From Parasponia andersonii (taxonomy: Eukaryota; Streptophyta; Magnoliopsida; Rosales; Cannabaceae), in assembly GCA_002914805.1 (NCBI GenBank), contig JXTB01000159.1, forward strand, positions 437,910 through 501,909: a stretch of 64,000 nt of DNA, read 5' to 3'. The notes under the pieces were generated by a model. It did no database searches, had not been told where the DNA came from, and saw only the letters and a list, made by a program, of their open reading frames with translations. The translations under genes were made by a program, and so were the position numbers. The first letter of the stretch is position 1. Every line of letters begins with the position of its first letter. Positions 1-11,405 of the stretch are shown here, one piece after another.

Positions 1-33
1 TGTAAGTGTATAGTTTGTTGAATGTAAATCTTA

Positions 34-543
<510 letters not shown>

Positions 544-611
544 TTATTAATTAGCTTCTTTTTTTTTTTTTTTTTGGAAGGGCTTTCTAGTTTCTTAATG
601 ACCAAAAGTCT

Positions 612-620
612 CAATATATA
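612..620 (-). promoter_or_regulatory. Probable TATA box of ANS
   Basis: On the minus strand this reads TTATATATT, about 75-83 nt upstream of the ANS start codon. That spacing would put transcription start near 585. The intervening leader carries a poly-T/poly-A run at 560-575. Confidence 0.5.
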
Positions 621-794
621 AGAAAAAGAACGTACACTAATTTGGTTTTGAGTTTGACGTTCTTAGCTTGCTACACTTGCATGGCTTTTATAGTTAGAGT
701 AGTGGGGAGTTTCTGTAAGTTACAGTATAAAGTAATGTCTATGTTAAATACTTGAGTGGACGTAATTGAATCGCCTGCCAGTATGACAGTTGTT

Positions 795-807
795 CACGTG
801 ACTAACC
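795..807. promoter_or_regulatory. G-box next to a MYB-type element in the ANS promoter
   Basis: A perfect CACGTG (795-800) is followed directly by ACTAACC (801-807), about 260 nt upstream of the ANS start codon. Flavonoid structural genes are commonly driven by MYB-bHLH-WD40 complexes that use G-box-like and AC-type/MRE elements. The juxtaposition is seen directly; its use by such a complex is inference. Confidence 0.45.
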
Positions 808-1026
808 AGTTCAACCTCTATTCTGGCCAATGGAAGAGCATATGTGGCTTTGACTGGAAGGTTAAGGCATGAGGGGCTAAATCTAACGGTCGTGAGAGTT
901 GCTTGCTAATCTGACAAATTGACAGTCCAGTGCATCCCTATATCTACGGCACATATTCATTTGTCGCATAATTTGAGCAATTTTTTTCCGCGACAAAATG
1001 AGTGCGTACATGTGCCCAAACTTTTA

Positions 1027-1032
1027 CACGTG
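1027..1032. promoter_or_regulatory. Second upstream G-box of the ANS promoter
   Basis: A second perfect CACGTG lies about 490 nt upstream of the ANS ATG, just outside the solo LTR that begins at 1076. It is a single short palindrome, so chance occurrence is possible. Confidence 0.25.
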
Positions 1033-1075
1033 AAAATTTTAGGTGCACACATTATTATAGAGACATGCATTGTAA

Positions 1076-3174
1076 TGTAAAGCGGTAATATAATAAAATT
1101 TTTAGTGATGGGACCCACAAATATAATTAAAAAAAAAATACTCTCAGCTCACTATTCTTTCTTTCTCCCGATTTCTCCCCTTCCCTTTCTCTCTCTCTCT
1201 CACACGAGAAATGCGAAATTCTGGCGAGGCTCCGATGAAGATGTTCTCGGCATCGTTGAGCTGTGTAACTACCCACAGTCGATAGCTAGAGGCCGAATGA
1301 AGCTAACACTGTCACCCTTGTCACTTGAAACCGCATGATTCTCCGCCGGTGACACATAGAAGTCGTGACTGATTTTATGATGCTAGCGCTGATTCTGACG
1401 ATATTTCGCCGTGGAAATAGTCGGATTTGATTCTTCACTTCACGTATGTTTAATATAATTTATATATATATATATATATTGACTCAATATTGTCTAGATT
1501 AAAGTTTGTCATTTTTATTAATTTTGAGTTATTTTAGTTTTGTATTTAAATTTGTCAATCCGACTATTAGATTGTAAAATAAAACTCATATTTATGATGT
1601 ATTTGTGAAATAATAATTTTGATATATATTGATTATTTTTGGTAATTGACACAAAAATCTAAATCCGACGACTCAAATTTATCTCGATTTGCGGACCGCA
1701 GGCCCGAGTTCATTCTGAGCCCTAATTGGTTAAGTTATATATCTAACTTAGCATTTTTATGTGCTCTAAATTCAGTGGTTTCAGTTTATTACACGATCTG
1801 AAGTTTCGATTAAAAATCAAATTTTCAAATATATCAATCAAAGGTGCAAAAATGATGCTTGACTCTCTAAATGATATCCAAGCGACGTCAGACATCCTCC
1901 GTAGTACCGTAATACTATTTTGACACTCAATTGAAGTAGGAGTTCAATTACCTAGTTTTATACATGATTTAATTTAAAATTTGCATTATAGCTATTTTGT
2001 GAAAAATCGTGAATTAAATAATATTTTAATGAACTGTTGGAAAAATCTTGAATTATTCTGGAATTGGACTGTGTGACTTCTATACATATTTATAAAATTG
2101 TGATCTTGGAGTGATTTAGCGGTTTTCCTACCCAAGGTACAGTAAATTACAGAATAATATCAAGTGTAGTTTTAAAGCATTATTTAGTTATGTTCTGCAT
2201 AATTATTATATGCATCTTGTTACATGTTGTGTATACTATAAGATCACATATGAGATACATCTTAGGCATCGCAGTATTATAGTAGGCAGACTAGTATACC
2301 CACCTTCGGTGAGAGCCCGTAAACTTACGCGAGATTTTTTTGATTACTTCCACTCAGTAGGTGTAGGCATTCAGTTGTCCCTTTGATTCTGTAGGCTTAG
2401 ATACATGAGTGTCCCTTCAATTCTCTAGAATAGATATCAAGCAGAGAATACTTAGTACACATAGTACGAGCCATTCTAGTTCGCGATGAGAGGGTGTGAG
2501 CTCATGGGATATGTCGATTTATGATATGTACAATCTTGCGATTTTTTATTTTGGTTTTGAAAATTTAATTTTTCTAGATACCAATTGTTTATAAACTTGG
2601 TTTATTAATGGATTTTGGAAAAAGTATTAACCATGTAGGTTTGATAAAAATGGCATCCACTCAAAAATGTAATTGAGTTTCTATTGAGCATTCACGTGCT
2701 CACCTCCTACTTCCTCCTCTTTCAAGTGTTTATCTAATTTGTGATAATTTTTCTAGTGATTTGGCAAGCATGTTTAGTATATACTTGCAGTTCTAAATCC
2801 TCTTCATTATTAAGTGGATATATGAGGATCATTTTGCTATTAAATTTAGTAATTAGAAACACAAATGATTTTATGTAGATTATTTTAACATTGGATCTAA
2901 AGTCTTAATTTGACTCATTTTTTTTAATATTATGAATTTAAAAAAATATCTAAATAAATTAATTAGAATTCTTCTAAACTTTGAGTGGAGTATTTTCTCG
3001 AAAATCTTTATTAATAAGAGGTTTCCTTAATTTGAATTTTACTTATTTGTGAGGAGTAAAATTTTTAAACATCAAGTATTCAATTTTTTTGAAATTTTGT
3101 AAAATTCATTGTTTATCACTAATTTCAACTTTAAATTATTAAAAATGGTAACTTTGAAAATTTCGTTCGTGACA
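1076..3174 (+). mobile_element. Solo LTR, copy A
   Basis: A 2,099-bp solo long terminal repeat. It begins TGTAAAG and ends GACA, so it has the TG...CA ends of LTRs, and is flanked by GTAA at 1072-1075 and 3175-3178. It aligns along most of its length with copy B (5996-8412) in the same orientation: the CT-rich start, the block around 2281-2340 containing ACCTTCGGTGAGAGCC, and the TGAGCATTCACGTGCTCA hairpin at 2685-2702. No gag, pol, primer-binding site or polypurine tract borders it. The first 100 bp or so are shorter than in copy B, suggesting an internal deletion. The superfamily (Gypsy or Copia) cannot be assigned from an LTR alone. Confidence 0.75.
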
Positions 3175-5990
3175 GTAAAAGTACTAATATTCAATGGATA
3201 TATGATCTAGACCATTGGCTAACTCAGAATACTGCAGAGTCAGTACGTGTTACATTAATCACTGTTTTTCAATTTATTTACACGAGATTCATTAAAAAAT
3301 ATATATTTTTAAGGTAATTATTTAATAATTTATAATATATTTTATTAAAAATTAATTATCGTATCGATTCAAATTAATTTTATATTAAGAGTGTAAACTA
3401 TACATGAATTTTAAATTGTGGGATGATATCGTGTATTATCCAACTCTTCGGTTTACATTAAACACATTTCAAAAGAATTAGCAAAATGGGCACGCAATTC
3501 TGATGCGATTCTAGAAGCGGCCTTCAATTTGAGAAAACTGTCTCTGGGCATTTATGTAATGAAGCAATTTAACATGTAGCTTCATTTTTCAAGCCCCAGA
3601 AAAAATGGTAGAACAATTGTTGAGGAGCACACATGTAATAAAGAGAAATTAATAATGCTACACATCTTAAGACTATCTACAAAAAAATAACTTAACTTGA
3701 TGTGGTGTTGTGATATTTGTTGATATAAAATGTCTTGTTTTTTACCCCCTCATTATCTGCCATTTTAATTATCAAACCATTCAGAATATTTTTAAAGAAT
3801 ATCTTGTGATGACATGTAGTAATTTTCCACCTGCAATTATGGTCGCCATGCATTGACCGGCTGCACTTGACTGCTGAGTTAATTTGCACTTTTTTTTCGA
3901 TCAATAAAATGAAATACTTCAACTAAGTCAACTAAAAAAAAACAAAATTGAAGAATTATATATGTTAATGTTGAACTAGTTAATCAAGGACACAATTGTC
4001 CAAATATAAACATGTACTAGATTTGACTAAATTTTTAACTATATACATACTACTGTTATAGTCTCATCGATCTTGTTGTTAAGTCACACAATAAGTTGCT
4101 TAAAATCGGGCTAATACTTCTTCAAAAAAAAAAAAAAGAGCTTAGACAGCCCACTACATATATAGACTGACGTAGGTTGTATTATAATCATATATAAGTG
4201 AATTTTTCTTCTTTTAGGAAATGTATTAAGTAAAAATAGTAGGTATAGGTTGTTGTTCTTCTTTACCATATTAATGCAATTTCAAAAAATATAGTTTATG
4301 AAAGAAAAATAAATTAAAGCTATGGTCACTATCTTTCTATTTCTAATTTAGAAAAGGAAAATGCAAACAACGTGTACTATAAATGAATAATGAAACAAAA
4401 ACATCAACATTACGTGCAGTATAGTACGGTTACAAGACCGCGGCATGCGGTATGGATTTACCGATTTAGTAATTTATTGAGGTTTCTCTCTTCTTCTTTT
4501 TTATATTCTCTTTTTGAGCATCCGTAGTCAAGTCGTAAATTTTGAACATAAAATATTGAATCATTGATTTTTATTGTTTGTACAGAGCATTTAACGTCAC
4601 ATGCATGCACACACATTGGCACGTACGTAAGGAAATATCGATTCTTTTTTAAATCGAATCTAATCTTACTATACTTTTTTTTGTTACTTAATTGATTATG
4701 ACATAAATACATTGCTACATTGATGTCTATTTGTTTAGAAGACAGAACTCATGACTCACACCAAAGTAGACACATAATAATAGGACTTTTACCACGTGTA
4801 TATGTGAAAATAGATTATATGTTTATATAGGTACACTTGGCTCTTGTGTGCACGATATTTAATTAGTATCTTCAATGTAATAGTATCTACATATTCGGGA
4901 ATTTATACTAAACGCTGGGTCCGGGTCAGGGAACCGACTCGAGTCGTTCATTGAGAGTGGCCAAGTTTCAGTCAACCGACAAAAGCTTGTCACGTTTCAG
5001 CTAACCCCCCAAAAATCAAAGTATCCAACAACCCAAATTAAGTCCGAAACCTCAGCCGTCGTTTTTGTTTTTGTTTTTTTTTCTTTTTTCTTTTTCATTT
5101 TTTCATTTTTTTTAATATTATTTACTTTGTTATATAATTTTATTATATATCCGCCCACAGGTTTAGGCTTATGCATGTTCGGATAGCACGTTGTAAACTT
5201 GTAAGTTTTGTAATTGCAGACCACGACTTCAAATAATTACTATTTAGAAATTATTCCCAAATCAGTTGAGAGAGAGGGGTGTAGTATCTCTACTTCCAAA
5301 AAAAAAAAAAAACAAGCATTTCCGTTTAGCAAATGAATTTTGTTATTATTTTTATTTTTTAATATATTTCCGTCTTTGTTAATCTTATATTATTTTTTAT
5401 TTCAATAAAATAATAAAAAATTATTTTTTTTTCTTATCTTAATTTTATTTGTTATTTATTTCCATTTACTTTTAAAAAAATAAATAAAATTGTCATAAAT
5501 TTCAAATATAAAAATGCTTAATTTCTAAATATAACTTTTTATGATTGTAAAATATTTTTCAATAAATGAAAATAGATACACACGATTGTAAATTATCATA
5601 TTACTAATTGTGAGAACAAATTTTGTAGCATATTGACTGGCTCGCTTGAGAACATTTTTATTTTTGCCTTTTTTTTAAGTGAAATATTGGATGATGAAGG
5701 TTATGTCAAATAGCATTTTCAGAACAATTAATCTTAGATCATATACTCATTCAAGAACTCAAATTGAAATAAACAAGAAATAACAATTCAGAACACGATT
5801 ATACTTGATACGAATTTTAATGAGAAAATCCTGCACTAGCTTTCACCTACGGATGTACCTCAATCGGGCCTCAAAGCCCTCACTGAATTTTACATTTTCT
5901 TTTAAAAACCCAAATATGAAATATCTATATCTGTAACTTCTTTTTAACTAATATGCAAAGTCCCCACTAAAAACAGCAAAAATAGAAATT
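3175..5990. other. AT-rich intergenic DNA between solo LTRs A and B
   Basis: I see no gene here. Open frames in this stretch are short and lack splice-linked partners or family motifs. It holds poly-A/poly-T runs and a slightly GC-richer patch at about 4910-5000 with no recognisable content. Confidence 0.5.
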
Positions 5991-5995
5991 AGCCC

Positions 5996-6238
5996 TGTAA
6001 AACCCCTTAAATTTTGGAAGGGTATTTTAGTCTTTTGAAATATATATATATATATATATATATAAATTGAATTAAAAATTCAAATTTTGGGTTAATTTGA
6101 AAGAAATTTTGATAGAGGGACTAATTTGCAAAATTGAATGACTATTTTGAAATAAAATTTTAAAATTAGGGACTTATGTGCAATTTTAAAAAATTGCACT
6201 ACCCATTTAAGGGCATGGCCTGCATCTTCCCCTCAGCT

Positions 6239-6297
<59 letters not shown>

Positions 6298-8412
6298 GCG
6301 ATTTTCTGGCCAAGACCTGAAAAACTGGCGAAGCTCCGTCGAAGGCCTTCCCTGCATCGTCGAGTGACGCCACCAACTGCGGTCGACAGCTGAAGGCCAG
6401 ATGATCCTCACGCCGCCGTCCTCGATGCCTGATGACGTCCCGTTCGCCGTCGATGATGCATAGAAACCGCGATTTATTTTCTGATGCCGGTGCCAATTCC
6501 GGCAACGTTTCGCCATGAAATCGGTTGGGTTCAACTCGTTTCGTCACGATCTTCAACATGGTATATATATCTTGACTCAATATTGTCCGGATTGAATTTT
6601 TTCATTGTTGTTAATTTTGAGTTATTTTCGTTTTATATTTAAAATTTTCAATCCGACTGTTGGATCGTAAAATAAACTTCATATTTGTGATGTACTCGTG
6701 AAAATAAAAATTTTGATATATATATATATATTGTCTATATTTGGTGACGGGCAAGAAAATCTAAATCTAACGGCTTAGATCGTTTCGTTTTGCGTGTCAT
6801 GGGCCCTGATTCGGCTCGAGCCCGAATCAGTTAAATTATATGTCTAACCTAGTGTTTTTGGGTTCTCTGAATTCAGTAGTGAAGTTTGTTTAATGATCTG
6901 AAACTCCGATTGAAAATCGAGTTTTCAAACCTATCGATCAAAGGTTCTAAAACGACGCCCAACCTTCCAAACAATACCCGAATGATGTCAAACTTTCTCT
7001 ATAGTTCTGAAGTACTATTTGAATACTCAATTGAGGTAGATGTTTCCTTCTTTTCTATTATTTACATTAAAATTAGAATTTATTCTGAAAATGAAATTTC
7101 GTGATTTTATTAAATTGAATTATTTGAATAGTTATTTTAATAAACTATGAATTTGTGAAACATTGTAGACTGCTCTGGATATTTTTAAATATGATTTTAT
7201 ACAAGTTTTTATACTTGGAATTTGGTAAGACCATAGAAACTGTACGTTTGGATTTTAAAGTACAAAATGGATTTTAATTAAAAATCAAAGCATGTCTAAG
7301 ATGTTAAACCACTGCATGGTTGTTTGAGACTATATATATTGCACATTTCATATGATCATGCATGAGAGTCATCTTAGACATCACAGTATTGTAGTAGGCG
7401 GACTAGTAACCCGCCTTCGGTCAGAGCCTGTAAACCCGCGCGAGGTTTATTTTCTGACGATTTTCATTCGGTAGGCATAAGCATTCGGTGTCCTTCCGGT
7501 TTGATAGGAGTTGACACATGGGTGTATCTCTGGTTTTCAGATATAGATGTTAGGTAGAGAGTACTCAATACATGTAGTATAAGTTGCTCTAGTTATGATA
7601 AGAGGATGAGAACTCATGTAATGTGTTGATTTATGTGATGTGCACTATGCTTGTTTTATTATGGTTTTCTATCTGTTCTAACTTGAATATATATCTGGTT
7701 TTGGTATGAGTATGATTTTCTGTAAAGATTTCCTATATATGTTTCAAATGCTCCATATTTATTAAAATGCTTTCCAGAACTACTAACCATGCAGTTGTAT
7801 TGATAATTATTAAAAAGATTTTTCCCAAAAAGATAATTGAGTTTTCTACTGAGCATTCACGTGCTCATCCCCTATTTTCTTCCCCTTTCAGGTGTCAAAT
7901 TATTTTGTAATAGATATTTGTGTGGCTTGGCAGTATGTTTGGCATATGTTTGCAGTTCCAGTTCTCTTCATTGGTTAGTTCGTACTCTGTATCATTTTCT
8001 CATTTTCTAAGCGAAATTTATTTAGCTATTATTAGTATATTTATTGAGTTGATGTATGAGGATGATTTCGATATTTAATCGAGTACTTAGGCATAGAAAT
8101 GATTTTATAAAAATTATTTTAACTGTGGGCCTAAACACTTTCATTAAACTTAATGATTTAAATAAAAAGTTTCTAAAATTTATTATTTATCATTTCTCTA
8201 AATTTAAAATTAAAAATACATTGGAAATTTGAAACTAGTAGATAATGTTATAATTTCTCGAGTTAGTCTAATAATAAAATTTACTTACTTTTGAGGACTA
8301 AAACTTAAATTTTAAGTACTCGACTTTTTCTAAAAATTTCATAAATTTCTATTTATCACTATTTTCACTTAAATTTACTAAAAGTCATAATCTTGGATTT
8401 TCGATCGGAACA
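5996..8412 (+). mobile_element. Solo LTR, copy B, with perfect 5-bp target-site duplication
   Basis: A 2,417-bp solo LTR running from TGTAAAACCCC to GATCGGAACA. It is bracketed by the direct repeat AGCCC at 5991-5995 and 8413-8417, the 5-bp duplication expected of LTR-retrotransposon integration. It contains a TA repeat (6041-6063), a long CT microsatellite (about 6242-6294), a GC-richer block at 7395-7445 shared with copy A, and the G-box hairpin at 7850-7867. Both ends and the duplication are intact, so this is a reference copy for the family. No internal retrotransposon coding sequence lies beside it, which is the signature of LTR-LTR recombination. Confidence 0.85.
6242..6294 (+). repeat. 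CT dinucleotide microsatellite
   Basis: About 26 uninterrupted CT units inside solo LTR B, at the position where copy A has a short CT run (about 1187-1200). The expansion therefore happened after the copies diverged. The simple repeat also creates the Ser/Leu and Arg/Glu open frames seen here, which are not genes. Confidence 0.9.
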
Positions 8413-8417
8413 AGCCC

Positions 8418-11400
8418 TACAAAATACATAAAATATAATTCTAACTCTAGATATAAATCCTCGCTCCGTTCCTACTTTCACCCTTAGTCTAACCCACTAT
8501 ATAACCATGAATGACCCTCTATCTCACTACTTTCACACAGATTGATTCGCTTTACTAAGTCTTTTCCCGAGCTCTCCAAGTAAACAAACTCCAAACCCAG
8601 AACAAGAACTAAAGAAATACAGATCATAAAATTATAATACATCATAATAATATGGGAAGCGATTCACTTTCGGCCCTTTTTTATCCCTTTTATACAAATA
8701 CATGCATAATTATTAACAATATGTCATTAATTAACTTGATAGGACTAATACGCCTAGTTAAGTTGAAGTCTTAACTCACTTCACTCTCTAAGAGTAAATT
8801 ACAATAATAATTGAGTCAATCCGAATTTGAATCATTATTTCAACATGGACATATTGCCAAACAAATTACAGTTACGACGCTATAATTGGTAAACAAATAA
8901 TGTAGCAATTATATCTAACTAAACCTATTGCTGGAAACATCTAGCTAACAAATAATGTAGCAATTATATCTAACTATACCTATTGCTGGAAACATCTAGC
9001 TAATCGAATTAATATATATATATTTATATATATATATATATATTTATATATCTTCGTGAGAGGGGGGAGGCATAAATCCACTTTTCTATCATGGGCTTCC
9101 CAGGAATAGCATCGTTTATGATGGATGGTTTATATTTTTTTTTCTTCTTTTTCGAAAGAGGTATGGATTCAAACCTAATTAATAACTCAATATTCAAGCA
9201 AAAAAGAAAAAAAAATTAATAACTCAACCTTGAAGATTAGTATGCTTTGTAATCACTCCAGGTCCATATTTATTTCCCCAACTTGATAAATAAGTTATTG
9301 TCGCACCAACTCTGTTGACCACATTTAAATTCGATAGTAATGTATAGTATAATATCTCGTAAAACGTACATATAACTAATTCAAGAACTAATTTTATTTA
9401 AAAAAATAAACCCAAGAACTAATTTGTTTTATAATATCAAATTATTGTGGACGAATGTACGTTGAGGCTAATTTTGAGTGTACACATCTATCTGCCGTTC
9501 GTAATTGATATTATCAACTCTTCTAATTATAGATTAAATCGTTTAAGAGTAAATCGATGGTTGGTGCACCTTCCTGTGTGTTCTCTAATTTCGGTAAAAC
9601 TTGATCCTCATCAACATAGATCTGCCTCTAAAGTACATTCCTATGGCTGCCTCCAGAGTACGTATCTTAATTATACAATACTTCAGTTACGTACGTACTG
9701 CTCGTATTTAATTTATTCCCTAGTTTCTAGAAGTTTCTTTAAGTTTGTATAAGGTTACAACTCCTTGAAAAATTACATAAACAATACTTTTGAGTCTTAA
9801 AAATAGAAGAGTAATAACTAAAGTACTAGCTTCCGAAAAACTTCTACAGCCATCACCGGCTCCTCTCTCCTTTTCTCCCCTTTCTTCTTTTCGTTTCTTC
9901 TAATCTTATTTATTTATTTATTTATTTTGTTGTGTCTTTAAATAATTCTTTCATTTGGTAAGGTATAATTTTATCCACATTTAGATGTGTAATGATTCTT
10001 ATCCACTCAGATTTTGATTTGAGGTAATTTTGGGTTTTTTTTTTCTGTTTTTGTCAATTTATTTCACCTAAATCTAGATTTATGATAGTTTTGGATGAAT
10101 GTTATGTTTTTTATCCTTTTAGTATGGACTAGTTTGCACAATAGTATTTATCTCCGATGATTTCTGGATTTAACCCAAGAGATACAATAATTGAATAGAA
10201 AGTCATAAAAAGACAATAAAAATGAAGAATTTTATTGAAGTGTACAACAATAGTAATCTGTATAAGTCCTCTTATTTCAGACCGATTATCATATAGTATC
10301 AAATTTCTTTATTGATTTTAATTTGTTTCTTGTAGATATTATTATATATCTGAATATTTCTTTGATGGGTACTTTCTTTCTATTAATAATAAAAGTATTT
10401 TTTTTTCTTCCTCAAAATATAGGACAATAATATTAGAGATACACAAAATTTTATATTCAAAAGTTACGCTCAATGACATGTTTTTTTTAACTATTCATAT
10501 ATATTAATGTGGTTCTACTTAGAAAAAATATAAGCAGCAACAAGCTCGTGTTATAAAGTCTTTCATCATAAATGCAAATGCAAAAAGAAAAGTGTAGAAA
10601 AAGAATGGAAAACAAGCAAAACACAAGAAACGAATGGCAGCGAGTGTCTTAAATAACGCATACGAACACATCTTAAAGGAATTTGCTATACATGTGATAT
10701 GAATTTGTACGATAAATCATGTATCTCTCAATTTTCTGTAGTGTGTTAGCACCATATATATCTCATAACATTGCTCAAAAGACAAATATTTAATGGTAAG
10801 CGGACTATTAATTGAAACAGTTTCCTTAAAAAAAGTTAAGAAATCCTATTTAGGATCTCAACATTGAAAATAAGTGATTATTGGCTACAGACTAGAAAAT
10901 TTTGTTGTTCTTAAGAACTAAAATAAGTAGACCAAGGGATATTAATGTCATCTTGGTATGCATTTACATTTAGAAGTTATAGATTACCTGCAACCTTGTT
11001 TTTTAACTATCGAAGTACAAGGGCTAGATTGGTTTTGCTGTAATTGTTTAGAGAATGGTTTTGATAAAGTTAGAAGTAGAGGCTAAACGCTCTACTTACC
11101 AATAACAAGTTATAGTCGAAATTACATTGTAATCAAAATCAAAAGCTGTAGAAGGTGATCCTAACTAGCCTTTGGTAGGTCAGTAAGGTTCGAATTTCCT
11201 ATCAAAAGAATAGGAAATTAAGTCATCGTCTAATAATTATCCATAGAATAGAATAGCTTATGCAGTTGACAGTTAAAAAAGATATATCCATCAAATTTGT
11301 AATCCAAAAAGAAAATCTTTGTATCGTCAGACTCTATCCACATTGTCTAATTAAATAGGAGAAATACGAACAAAGCCTTACATTGACTTGAAATTGTAAA
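8418..11400. other. Intergenic DNA with microsatellites
   Basis: No gene is recognised. Contents are the 55-bp tandem duplication at 8892-9001, TA microsatellites at about 9008-9050, and a T-rich stretch from about 9840 to 10400 that vaguely resembles the dispersed repeat at 24199 and 62461. That resemblance is too weak to claim. Confidence 0.45.
8892..9001 (+). repeat. Two-copy 55-bp tandem duplication
   Basis: A 55-bp unit beginning AACAAATAATGTAGC is repeated head to tail (8892-8946 and 8947-9001). The copies differ at one position near the middle (CTAAACC against CTATACC). Near identity indicates a recent duplication, perhaps by replication slippage. Confidence 0.9.
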
Positions 11401-11405
11401 AGCAA

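Noticed and set aside
6199..6580. Arg/Glu-rich open frames on the minus strand
   Set aside because: They are produced by the CT microsatellite inside solo LTR B and have no independent support.
1076..8412. One intact retrotransposon with LTRs A and B
   Set aside because: Each copy has its own flanking duplication, and the 2.8 kb between them shows no gag-pol, primer-binding site or polypurine tract.
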